DNA from: Ferruginibacter sp.
Lineage (GTDB): Bacteria; Bacteroidota; Bacteroidia; Chitinophagales; Chitinophagaceae
Direction of reading: 5' to 3'
Length of the DNA: 32,572 bases
Assembly (NCBI GenBank): GCA_025352625.1
Contig: JANXSR010000339.1
Coordinates: forward strand, 1-32,572
This document shows, one piece after another, positions 25,401 to 32,572 of the stretch. The notes under the pieces were generated by a model that did no database searches, was not told where the DNA came from, and was given only the letters and a program-made list of their open reading frames with translations. The stretch's first letter is position 1. Each line of letters opens with the position of its first letter. The position numbers were made by a program, and so were the translations under genes.

Positions 25401-25777
25401 AAGCTTTTTAATAAAAATACTTTTTTTCTTTTAAACTAATGATGAATGATATTGAAGCTGCAATCTTTGCAAATAAAAAGTATAGTCAATTTGTTTTAAT
25501 AATTTAATACTAAGCAATAGTTGTCACTTGATAAATATAATGGCCTTAAAAATTGACAGATACTTTACTTTGGTTTTTAATAAATGTAACCCAAGACAAA
25601 ACTTAATTGTCTCTTCATTTTGTAAATGGCCAATACTGTTTTGTAAGCGGAGTTCTTCTGGAAGATTTAGTTAGTGTACTCTCTTATTTTTAACAGTAAC
25701 ACAACTGGAGAGGTAAATTAAATTGCACAATTATCACCAGCTATCGGTGATACTGCAATAAGCATTTAAGCAAATTA
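25401..25777. other. 377-bp intergenic stretch
   Basis: Upstream region of the LytS-type kinase and downstream region of the small exported protein gene. It holds one clear hairpin, TATCACC (25732-25738) and GGTGATA (25746-25752), 26 bp after the stop of the latter, with no T-run. I see no gene or repeat otherwise. Confidence 0.5.
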
Positions 25778-26266
25778 TTATTCAACTGTAATTTTAAGTT
25801 CGGGCGCAAAAAACCTTCTGCCTTGTTTATCTAAAGCTATAATATCAAAAAAATACAAGCTCTCACCTTTGTGCAATCCTTCTGTAATATTAGTTTGCCA
25901 AATGGGAGGAAGCGGGCTTGATGTAAACTGGTTAGAAACCATATCGCTTTGTGGAGAAGTTTTTCCTGTTTCTTCATCTTCAGTTATGCCAATTCTTTTG
26001 TAAGCAAACTGATAGGAAACAACAGTATAATTATTCTTTTTATCATCGACAATTTTAAGAGGCAGGCTAATTATATTTTTAGCTTCTTCAATGCCGGTGG
26101 CGGCTGATTTGCCGGTTATGTTACCAAGATAAGATTGTACAACAGGAGGCTTATATTTTTCGATTGGCTTTACAGCAGGTTTTGCAGACACCTGCGCCAG
26201 CGTTATGTTGCCAGCGAAAACTAAAAACAATATAAAAGTAAAGTGAGTATAAAATGTTGCTTTCAT
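25778..26266 (-). CDS. Small exported protein, GldM-C-terminus-like (hypothetical)
   Basis: Protein of 162 residues that I cannot name with confidence. A Sec leader (FTFILFLVFAGNITLAQ) is followed by a Pro/Lys-rich linker (KPAVKPIEKYKPPVV) and one beta-rich domain. Its course, LPLKIVDDKKNNYTVVSYQFAY, then a long loop, WQTNITEGLHKGESLYFFDIIALDKQGRRFFAPELKITV, recalls the last Ig-like domain of gliding/T9SS proteins such as GldM ('...gs.i.F.dI.a...dG......l.i.V'). That is a weak resemblance. The gene sits downstream of valS on the same strand with an 84-bp gap. No T9SS neighbours are in the window. Confidence 0.72.
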   Translation of the reverse strand: MKATFYTHFTFILFLVFAGNITLAQVSAKPAVKPIEKYKPPVVQSYLGNITGKSAATGIEEAKNIISLPLKIVDDKKNNYTVVSYQFAYKRIGITEDEETGKTSPQSDMVSNQFTSSPLPPIWQTNITEGLHKGESLYFFDIIALDKQGRRFFAPELKITVE

Positions 26267-26350
26267 AATAACTTTAAAGGTATAACGAAATTATGAACCG
26301 AATAGTGTGCCTTATGTTATCTAACTTTTAATTGTGTTAAAATATTTTTT

Positions 26351-29011
26351 CTAATTTAATCCTGCCAGGCTTTCCTCAATTGTTTTGATTCTGGCTTCGG
26401 CATCAGCCAGCTTTTTTCGCTCTAATTCAATTACTTCTGGTTTGGCATTTTGTACAAACCGTTCGTTGCCTAGCTTTTTTTGTACACTGGCTAAGAATCC
26501 TTGCTGGTGCTCCAGATCTTTCAACAGATCTGTTTTTAAAATAGTACTATCAAGCGTTTGTTTACTTTCTATGTAGAATTTATTTTTTTCTACCGCCACA
26601 ACAATACTGTTTGATACAATATCATTGGTATAAAATAGGGCAGCCGCATTTACCTGCCTGGCTATAATATTTTCTATGGCTTCAAAAGATTTTATAGCTG
26701 CTGTTTGAATGTGTAACTGAATTGTATCTTTTGGTTTAAGTTGGTTTTTATTACGGGCATCTCTTAACGCAGAAATTACCTGTTTCAATAATTCACCCTG
26801 TTGAAGCACAACAGTATCAGCAGCCTTTGGTATTTCATATTGTGTTACACAAAGATCAGTTGGCTGTTCTTTCAGCAGGTGATAAATCTCTTCTGAAACA
26901 AATGGCATAAAAGGATGTATCAATTGCATCAGTTCCTCAAAAAACAACACTGTTTTATTGTATACCGCAGCTTCTATGGGTTGTTCAAAACCTGGCTTAA
27001 CCCATTCCAGATACCAGCTACAGAAGTCATCCCAAATCAGCGAATAAATTGTTTTTAATGCTTCACTTAATCGGAATTGCTGCATTAGTAAATCAACTTC
27101 TGTTTTAACCTGGTTCAATCTGTTTGCAAACCAATCTGTGGCAAAGTTGTGTGCATTTAATTTGTCATCATTGGTTGCTATCTCCGATTGCCTCGCTTCC
27201 CACATCTTCACCAGCTTCAATGCATTCCATAATTTGTTATTAAAATTACGGCCTTGCTCTAATGCACTTTCGTCAAACATTAAATCGTTGCCGGCAGGGG
27301 AGGATACCATAATACCAAACCGCACCGCATCTGCACCATATTGATCTATCAATGCCAGCAAGTCAGGAGAGTTACCTAATTGCTTACTCATTTTTCTACC
27401 CAGCTTATCCCTTACCATTCCGGTAAAATACACATCTTTAAATGGAGGCTTACCTGCATATTCATACCCCGCCATAATCATCCTGGCAACCCAAAAGAAA
27501 ATAATATCCTGCCCCGTAACCAATGTTGTAGAAGGATAATAATAGGACACATCATCATTGCCGGGGTGGCTAATACCCTTAAAAACTTCCATTGGCCAAA
27601 GCCAGGCGGAGAACCATGTGTCAAGTACATCCTCGTCCTGGGTAAGTTGCAGGTTTACAGTTTCAGGATTACTGATATGCAATTCTTCTAAGCTTTCAGC
27701 CACATATACATTTCCAAGTTCATCATACCAGGCTGGTATTTGCTGGCCCCACCAAAGTTGACGGCTGATACACCAGTCTTTAATATTTTCTATCCAGTGG
27801 CTATAAGTATTTTTAGCTTTAGCCGGATGAAACTTAATGGTATCATCGGTTACAGCCGTTAAGGTTTCAGGGTTGTTTTTAATAAACTGTTGCATATCAA
27901 TAAACCACTGCAACGATAAGCGGTGTTCAATCACTTCACCGGTTCTTTCACTTGTTCCCACCTGTCCTTTATAATCTTCAGTTTTTTCAAGCAAGCCCAA
28001 CGCACTGATATCCTCCACAATTTTTTTACGTAATGCAAAACGATCAACACCATTGTAAGACAAAACCAGTTTTGATGGGTTTTCCTCCAACAAATTTTCA
28101 ACAGTAAATTTTCCAGAGGCATCTAATGTATCAATCACTTTCAGGCCATGCTTAATGCCAAGCATATTGTCATTTTTATCGTGTGCCGGCGTAATTTTTA
28201 ACGCACCTGTTCCAAAATCTGCGGTTACATATTCATCCGCAATAATGGGTATAATTCGGTTTATGATTGGTACCAATACTTTTTCGCCAATCAGGTGAAT
28301 ATAGCGTTCGTCCGTTGGGTTTACACAAATGGCAATATCCCCTAAAATAGTTTCGGGCCTTGTAGTTGCCACAGTAATTCCATTACCTGAATTATCATTT
28401 AATTTATAAGTAACGTAATATAGCTTTGAGTCTACCTCTTTAAAAATTACTTCTTCATCACTCAATGCAGTCAGGCTTACAGGATCCCAGTTTACCATTC
28501 TTTTTCCCCGGTAAATAAGTCCTTTATTATGCAGGTCTACAAATACTTTTATTACGCTTTTGTAATAATCGGCATCCATAGTAAAAGAAGTTCTGCTCCA
28601 ATCTAAACTACAGCCGAGTTTTTTTAGTTGTTGTAAAATAATGCCCCCATATTTCTCTTTCCACTCCCATGCATAACCCAAAAACTCCTCTCTTGTTAAA
28701 GACGATTTCGCAATGCCTCTTTCTCTTAACATGCCCACAACTTTTGCTTCAGTAGCAATCGATGCATGATCGGTTCCCGGAACCCAACAGGCATTTTTTC
28801 CCTGCATTCTGGCACGACGAATTAAAATATCCTGTATGGTATTGTTAAGGCAATGGCCCATATGCAATACGCCGGTTACATTCGGTGGCGGTATAACGAT
28901 AGTGTATGCTTCCCTGCTATCTGGTGTGCTGTTAAAATAGCCTTTTTCTAACCAGTGTGGATACCATTTAGCTTCTGCTTCGTTGGGTAAAAAATTCTTG
29001 CTCAGTTCCAT
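26351..29011 (-). CDS. valS: Valyl-tRNA synthetase
   Basis: Class I aminoacyl-tRNA synthetase of 886 residues that loads valine on tRNA-Val. The HIGH motif is HMGH (50-53) after IPPPNVTGVL. The editing domain follows (VATTRPETILGDIAI, GTGALKITPAHD), and the KMSKS motif is KMSKQ (540-544) in GRKMSKQLGNSPD. The ending has the anticodon-binding helices and the C-terminal coiled coil (LADAEARIKTIEESL). I choose the start MELSKNF at 29011; the frame is open to 29083, but the added sequence is untypical and overlaps a leader hairpin. Essential gene, all motifs intact. Its promoter region contains a -7-like TACATTTG (29143-29136). Confidence 0.97.
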   Translation of the reverse strand: MELSKNFLPNEAEAKWYPHWLEKGYFNSTPDSREAYTIVIPPPNVTGVLHMGHCLNNTIQDILIRRARMQGKNACWVPGTDHASIATEAKVVGMLRERGIAKSSLTREEFLGYAWEWKEKYGGIILQQLKKLGCSLDWSRTSFTMDADYYKSVIKVFVDLHNKGLIYRGKRMVNWDPVSLTALSDEEVIFKEVDSKLYYVTYKLNDNSGNGITVATTRPETILGDIAICVNPTDERYIHLIGEKVLVPIINRIIPIIADEYVTADFGTGALKITPAHDKNDNMLGIKHGLKVIDTLDASGKFTVENLLEENPSKLVLSYNGVDRFALRKKIVEDISALGLLEKTEDYKGQVGTSERTGEVIEHRLSLQWFIDMQQFIKNNPETLTAVTDDTIKFHPAKAKNTYSHWIENIKDWCISRQLWWGQQIPAWYDELGNVYVAESLEELHISNPETVNLQLTQDEDVLDTWFSAWLWPMEVFKGISHPGNDDVSYYYPSTTLVTGQDIIFFWVARMIMAGYEYAGKPPFKDVYFTGMVRDKLGRKMSKQLGNSPDLLALIDQYGADAVRFGIMVSSPAGNDLMFDESALEQGRNFNNKLWNALKLVKMWEARQSEIATNDDKLNAHNFATDWFANRLNQVKTEVDLLMQQFRLSEALKTIYSLIWDDFCSWYLEWVKPGFEQPIEAAVYNKTVLFFEELMQLIHPFMPFVSEEIYHLLKEQPTDLCVTQYEIPKAADTVVLQQGELLKQVISALRDARNKNQLKPKDTIQLHIQTAAIKSFEAIENIIARQVNAAALFYTNDIVSNSIVVAVEKNKFYIESKQTLDSTILKTDLLKDLEHQQGFLASVQKKLGNERFVQNAKPEVIELERKKLADAEARIKTIEESLAGLN

Positions 29012-29039
29012 GCTTAAATATTTTGTCCGGGCTGCAATG

Positions 29040-29054
29040 CGATGTGGCACATCG
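29040..29054 (-). promoter_or_regulatory. Palindrome in the valS leader
   Basis: CGATGTG (29040-29046), one central base, then CACATCG (29048-29054), lying 29 bp upstream of the valS start. It may form a leader hairpin or be a protein site. I see no T-box features. Confidence 0.4.
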
Positions 29055-29135
29055 TTGCGTCGCCCTCTTGTACCACATACCAATTGGGTACTTTTTTATA
29101 TTATTTATTTAAAACTTCTTATTTCTTAATAATTG

Positions 29136-29143
29136 CAAATGTA
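29136..29143 (-). promoter_or_regulatory. Putative -7 box of valS
   Basis: Reads TACATTTG on the minus strand, an exact TAnnTTTG match, 124 bp before the chosen start. The nearest upstream TTTG is too close to be a standard -33 box. Confidence 0.4.
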
Positions 29144-29179
29144 CGAATTGCAACATCAAATTTTGCAGCCTGTCAGCGG

Positions 29180-29290
29180 GCGCATTTTAAATTGTCGCAA
29201 GGGTTGCCAACCTTTTGCAGGATTATTCCTATTCAGCAGTAGCTTTCGAAAGGTTGGCAACCCTGAAGTTTGCAACAATTTGAAATGCAC
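29180..29290. repeat. REP/MITE-like inverted repeat element
   Basis: Perfect 16-bp arms AGGGTTGCCAACCTTT (29200-29215) and its reverse complement (29249-29264), 33 nt apart. Outside them the flanks also pair imperfectly: GCATTTTAAATTGTCGCA (29182-29199) against TGCAACAATTTGAAATGC (29271-29288). The arms therefore reach about 35 bp. There is no open frame inside, so it looks like a non-autonomous palindromic element in the valS-CDF gap. Confidence 0.7.
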
Positions 29291-29325
29291 CCCAGCCGCT
29301 GCATTTTAAAGTTTGGTAACAATGC

Positions 29326-29359
29326 TTTGCGCCTTATAAAAAGATAGCTGCTATCTTTG
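29326..29359 (+). promoter_or_regulatory. Promoter of the CDF gene with overlapping palindrome
   Basis: TTTG (29326-29329) and TATCTTTG (29352-29359) match the Bacteroidota -33 and -7 boxes with a 22-bp spacer. A perfect palindrome, AAAGATAGC-T-GCTATCTTT (29340-29358), covers the -7 box. The start codon follows after 17 bp. Confidence 0.65.
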
Positions 29360-29376
29360 CCTGCTAAACATTTGTA

Positions 29377-30369
29377 TTGCAAAAATCCCAACAGAATTTA
29401 AAGCTTCAGAAAATAATAACTTTTATTAGTATTATTCTTTTTATCATGAAGCTGGTAGCCTGGTATCTTACCGGTTCTGTAGCTATTTTAACAGACGCTT
29501 TAGAAAGTACGGTGAATGTTGTAGCAGGTCTTATTGGTATCTACAGTTTGTATGTTAGTGCCAAACCAAAAGATACGGATCACCCGTACGGACATGGGAA
29601 AGCAGAATTTCTTTCAGCGGCTATTGAAGGCACACTTATTTCTGTAGCAGGTATTATCATTGTATATGAAGCCATCAATAACCTTATTCATCCACATCCG
29701 ATACAGGCATTGGATTATGGAATCTGGATAGTAGCTGCTACTGCCGTTATAAATTATGTAACCGGAAGTATTTGTATTTCAACAGGCAAAAAAAATAATT
29801 CGCTTGCTCTTATGGCAAGTGGTAAACACTTACAAAGCGATACTTATTCTACAATAGGTATTATAGCAGGACTGGTACTGTTGTATTTTGTAAAACTCTG
29901 GTGGATAGATAGCGCTGTTGCTATACTTTTTGCCTTTATAATTATGTTTACCGGGTATAAAATTGTACGTACTTCAGTGGCCGGTATAATGGATGAAGCT
30001 GACACAACTTTACTGGAGAAACTGGTGATAATGTTAAACGCCAACCGAAGGCCTAATTGGATTGATGTACATAATTTACGTATTATAAAATACGGCGGCA
30101 CCATACACCTTGATTGTCATCTTACTGTTCCATGGTATTTAAATGTGCACCAGGCACACGAGGAAATAGATGCGCTGTCTGCGCTTGTTAAAAATGAATA
30201 TGGAGAATCAATGGAACTGTTTGTGCACTCGGATGGCTGCCTTGATTTTAGCTGTACTATTTGTACCAAAGATGATTGCGCTGTAAGGAAGCATCCTTTT
30301 GAGCAAAAAATTGAATGGACAATGGATAATATTGTTTCCAATAAAAAGCACCGGTTTATTACAGACTAA
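29377..30369 (+). CDS. Cation diffusion facilitator (CDF) metal exporter
   Basis: Metal/proton antiporter of 330 residues in the inner membrane that should export a divalent cation such as zinc, cobalt or iron. About six membrane helices are visible. Metal site residues are D40 and E43 in TDALES (helix 2) and H151/D155 in HLQSD (helix 5). The cytoplasmic domain has TIHLDCHLTVPWYLNVHQAHE, and the tail carries a cysteine cluster C288-x4-C-x2-C-x4-C301 that may sense or bind metal. Translation must begin at TTG (29377), since a stop lies four codons upstream and the next ATG is inside helix 1. The promoter carries a palindrome. It converges with the VIT1/CCC1 transporter gene. Confidence 0.93.
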   Translation: MQKSQQNLKLQKIITFISIILFIMKLVAWYLTGSVAILTDALESTVNVVAGLIGIYSLYVSAKPKDTDHPYGHGKAEFLSAAIEGTLISVAGIIIVYEAINNLIHPHPIQALDYGIWIVAATAVINYVTGSICISTGKKNNSLALMASGKHLQSDTYSTIGIIAGLVLLYFVKLWWIDSAVAILFAFIIMFTGYKIVRTSVAGIMDEADTTLLEKLVIMLNANRRPNWIDVHNLRIIKYGGTIHLDCHLTVPWYLNVHQAHEEIDALSALVKNEYGESMELFVHSDGCLDFSCTICTKDDCAVRKHPFEQKIEWTMDNIVSNKKHRFITD

Positions 30370-30376
30370 TACTTTG

Positions 30377-30411
30377 TTACAATAAAACAAATCTCAATTA
30401 GTTTATTGTAA
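30377..30411. terminator. AT-rich hairpin between the convergent transporter genes
   Basis: Perfect 10-bp arms TTACAATAAA (30377-30386) and TTTATTGTAA (30402-30411) with a 15-nt loop fill the 50-bp gap between the two stops. It may be a weak bidirectional terminator. Confidence 0.4.
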
Positions 30412-30419
30412 GATAACTT

Positions 30420-31133
30420 TTACCCGTGTCTTTCAAATAATTTGGCAACACCAAATGCAGCGGCAGCAGCCATAGCACCAATTAAAGTTACCCTAAGTGC
30501 ACCCATTAAAGGATTAACACCTGTTATCTTACTTTTAAAATAACCAAATATAAATAGGCAGATCAGCGTAGCTACTACAGATATTTTTAGAGCTTCAGAA
30601 GAATCTGTTATAAAAAAATAGGGGCTCAGGGGAATGATGCCCCCTGCAATGTAAGAGAGCCCAATGTTTAAAGCACTTTTGGTCGCTCTTTTAGGATCAG
30701 GTTCTTCCAAACCTAATTCGTACTTCATCATAAAATTTACCCAGCGGTCTTTATCCTGTGCAATTTCTTCGGTAGCCTGGTTTTGTAATGCCGGACTTAA
30801 TCCTATGTTGGCAAAAAATTCTTTGGTTTCTTCAATTTCCTTGTGGCGAAGATTTTCAATCTCATCATATTCTCTCTTCACTTCACTTTGATAATGATCC
30901 TGTTCAGTTTTTCCTGCAAGGTATCCGCCAAGTCCCATAGCAATACTTCCGGCACAAATTTCTGCAATACCCGCAATTACAATTATAGTACTACTGCTTA
31001 CGGCACCACTTAATCCAGCAGCCAATGCAAACGGAACAGTTAGCCCATCACTCATTCCGATAACAATATCTGTCAGCATTTCAGAGCTTTTTAAATGAGC
31101 TTCGGTATGGTCGTGGTGGAGGTGCGTATCCAT
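30420..31133 (-). CDS. VIT1/CCC1-family iron/manganese transporter
   Basis: Inner-membrane protein of 237 residues related to vacuolar iron transporter VIT1 and CCC1. The N-terminus is histidine-rich (HLHHDHTEAH), the first helix carries SDGLTVPFALAAGLSG, and helix 2 has AEICAGSIAMGLGGYLAGK. A glutamate-rich cytoplasmic helical region (EYDEIENLRHKEIEETKEFF), typical of the metal-binding part, precedes three more helices (ALNIGLSYIAGGIIPL and two others). Expected role is removal of Fe(II) or Mn(II) from the cytoplasm. It converges with the CDF gene. Length is normal. Confidence 0.93.
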   Translation of the reverse strand: MDTHLHHDHTEAHLKSSEMLTDIVIGMSDGLTVPFALAAGLSGAVSSSTIIVIAGIAEICAGSIAMGLGGYLAGKTEQDHYQSEVKREYDEIENLRHKEIEETKEFFANIGLSPALQNQATEEIAQDKDRWVNFMMKYELGLEEPDPKRATKSALNIGLSYIAGGIIPLSPYFFITDSSEALKISVVATLICLFIFGYFKSKITGVNPLMGALRVTLIGAMAAAAAFGVAKLFERHG

Positions 31134-31286
31134 TATTTAAATTGATTTTATTTTTGGTAAAGATATTTAAAGTAAATGTTTGAACCGAATAAAAGCGAAA
31201 TGGGATGCAAGTAAAACCTGGTGGCTCATAAAGGGAAGTGCTGAAAGAGCCATCGGAGTAGTAGTTTGCGCTAAAAAAGAATATTG

Positions 31287-32204
31287 TTACATTTTAAAAT
31301 GTTCTTTCATCACTTTGGAATAATATGCTATCGCTACTTCAGGCGCATCAATTTCTGGATGCCATAATTTTTCCCATTCAAAACTGTAATAACCCTTGTA
31401 GCCATTGTTATTTAAAATATCAATCGCTTCAAAAATAGGTGTTTCGCCAGTTCCCAATAATGTGTATTGTTCTTTACCACCTATAAACTTAAGGTCTTTT
31501 ATATGTGTGTGCCTGATGTATTTTTTTAGTGTTGTGTATACTGCTGCAGGAGACTCCTTTGTTACCGACCACATGTTTACAATATCCCAAACCATACCTA
31601 CACTTTTATGATTAACAGTCTGCATAATTTTTAGAAGATCTTCTGTATGAACCAGCTCTCCATGAGATTCCAATAATACAGTTACATTTTTTCCTTTTGC
31701 ATAGTCACCCAATTCTACCAACCCGCTAATGATAAGGCCAATCGTTGCATTTCGATCCTGCTCTTTTGGCAAATTGTTTGGAAAAACTCTGATGTAAGGA
31801 CATTGTAATTGTTGTGCCAGGTCGATAAATTGTTTTGCATCTGCTAAATTCTTTTGCCGTTCTGCGCCATCACTGTGATGCATGGCAGCAGAAGAACCAA
31901 GATCAACAAATTTTACCCCTTTTTCTTTCATCAATTTATTTGTAACCAATATGCTTTCAGCACTGTTAAATTCTTTGCATTTTGTAAGATCGAGTTCTCT
32001 TAATATGCCACGGATTTCTAACCCGTTAAAATTATTGGCAGCAGCAAAATCAACGATTTGCTGAAAAGTCCAGTCGGGGCAACCAAGTGTGGAGAAGGAT
32101 AGTAATGGCATTTTCTTTTTACTATTGAAAGAGCTGCCAGTAATGCCCATTGCCAATAACACTGCCGAAGTTTGCAAAAATTCTTTACGGTTGCTAAGTT
32201 TCAT
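31287..32204 (-). CDS. Exported sugar phosphate isomerase/epimerase-like protein (TIM barrel)
   Basis: Protein of 305 residues. The leader (SNRKEFLQTSAVLLAMGITG) resembles Tat leaders of this family but has Asn-Arg in place of twin Arg, so the route is unclear. The body is an AP endonuclease family 2/xylose isomerase-like TIM barrel: FSTLGCPDWTFQQIVDFA, NGLEIRGI, VLLESHGE (metal Glu and His), GMVWDIVNMW (Asp), RHTHIKDLK (two His), and YYSFEWEKLWHPE (Glu). These residues form the usual divalent-metal site, so it should be active on a sugar or polyol. The start at 32204 is preferred over 32237 to put MKLSNRKEF at the N-terminus. It stands alone. Confidence 0.9.
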   Translation of the reverse strand: MKLSNRKEFLQTSAVLLAMGITGSSFNSKKKMPLLSFSTLGCPDWTFQQIVDFAAANNFNGLEIRGILRELDLTKCKEFNSAESILVTNKLMKEKGVKFVDLGSSAAMHHSDGAERQKNLADAKQFIDLAQQLQCPYIRVFPNNLPKEQDRNATIGLIISGLVELGDYAKGKNVTVLLESHGELVHTEDLLKIMQTVNHKSVGMVWDIVNMWSVTKESPAAVYTTLKKYIRHTHIKDLKFIGGKEQYTLLGTGETPIFEAIDILNNNGYKGYYSFEWEKLWHPEIDAPEVAIAYYSKVMKEHFKM

Positions 32205-32283
32205 AATATAAAAGTTTGTTGTAATCGTATACCTCAAGCCGGCTTTAAAATTACATAATTCAAAAGATCATCTTTAGAAAAAT

Positions 32284-32314
32284 AAAAAACCGGGTATTTA
32301 TAACCCGGTTTTTT
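32284..32314. terminator. Terminator after the GNAT gene
   Basis: Stem AAAAAACCGGGT (32284-32295) / ACCCGGTTTTTT (32303-32314) with a 7-nt loop, strong on either strand. On the minus strand it lies 46 bp after the acetyltransferase stop; the isomerase gene begins about 80 bp further on. Confidence 0.88.
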
Positions 32315-32360
32315 ATACATTTTTTATTGAATCAACGGCAAAAACATTCATGCTTTAAGA

Positions 32361-32572
32361 TTATAATTTTACAACTTCAAGCTCCATCATATTTGCTGGT
32401 TTTGCAAGATGCTTAAACCCAAATTTTTCATACAATCCATGTGCATCCTTTGTACCAAGTCCCCACTTTTTTACGTCCTGTAAAGCAGGATAGTTTATAA
32501 TTTCTTTTATTAATAATTTACCTAATCCTTTGCCCCTTTGATTGGGTAGGATAAACACATCCATTAGCCAGG
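32361..32572 (-). CDS. GNAT-family N-acetyltransferase, 3' part only
   Basis: Only the last 70 residues are inside the window; the frame is open across the window edge (Trp-Leu before MDVFILPNQ), so the ATG at 32564 is probably internal. The acetyl-CoA binding signature is clear: VFILPNQRGKGLGKLLIKEI (Q/R-x-x-G-x-G), followed by the typical WGLGTKDAHGLYEKFGF segment, in which Tyr is the usual general acid. It transfers an acetyl group from acetyl-CoA to an amine; the substrate is unknown. A strong terminator follows. Confidence 0.88.
   Translation of the reverse strand, partial: WLMDVFILPNQRGKGLGKLLIKEIINYPALQDVKKWGLGTKDAHGLYEKFGFKHLAKPANMMELEVVKL

Overview
The window looks like a chromosomal segment of a Bacteroidota bacterium, most likely family Chitinophagaceae. 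The grounds are AT-rich DNA, signal peptides ending in an Ala-Gln cleavage site, TAnnTTTG-type -7 promoter boxes, LytS/LytTR and HWE-type kinases with periplasmic TPR sensors, and the mix of families (SIMPL, DUF5694, Nif3-like, Dabb, NylB-like hydrolase, type-23 'toxin' barrel). I see no rRNA, tRNA, CRISPR array, transposase or phage gene.

Layout. 1-4430: an exported M28 peptidase, then a loosely packed accessory stretch with three small unrelated genes (YcxB-like membrane protein, DUF1801, VOC protein). They are separated by 230-500 bp of non-coding DNA holding inverted GGCGTATAACA/GTTATGCCC-type motifs and a 7-bp tandem repeat. 4431-6299 (minus): a TPR histidine kinase whose signal peptide is separated from the rest of the protein by one in-frame TAA. 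6681-14291: mainly exported hydrolases and enzymes (DUF5694, S9 peptidase, Tat-type Dabb and Nif3-like proteins, PQQ-type sugar dehydrogenase lipoprotein, NylB-like serine hydrolase). 14431-16229: a two-gene translationally coupled unit, a secreted type-23 polymorphic-toxin-like barrel protein plus a lipoprotein. 16414-19708: AraC regulator, GlcG/HbpS-like protein, class C serine hydrolase, DUF695 protein. 19949-22751: ahcY divergent from an Lrp/AsnC regulator, with a strong Lrp-like palindrome between them, then a SIMPL protein. 22823-25400 (minus): a LytS-type kinase and LytTR response regulator one base apart. 25778-29011 (minus): a small exported protein and valS. 29377-31133: convergent metal transporters (CDF and VIT1/CCC1). 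31287-32572 (minus): a sugar phosphate isomerase/epimerase-like protein and the 3' end of a GNAT acetyltransferase.

Most genes are ordinary for the lineage. The observations most worth checking are the nonsense codon in the kinase signal peptide, the shared Lrp-type operator between ahcY and lrp, the barrel-lipoprotein pair, the two adjacent Tat-exported versions of normally cytoplasmic folds (Nif3 and Dabb), the REP-like inverted element between valS and the CDF gene with a palindromic operator on the CDF promoter, and the boundary motifs in the accessory stretch. Nothing here proves a new system. All family names come from reading the sequence, without database searches.
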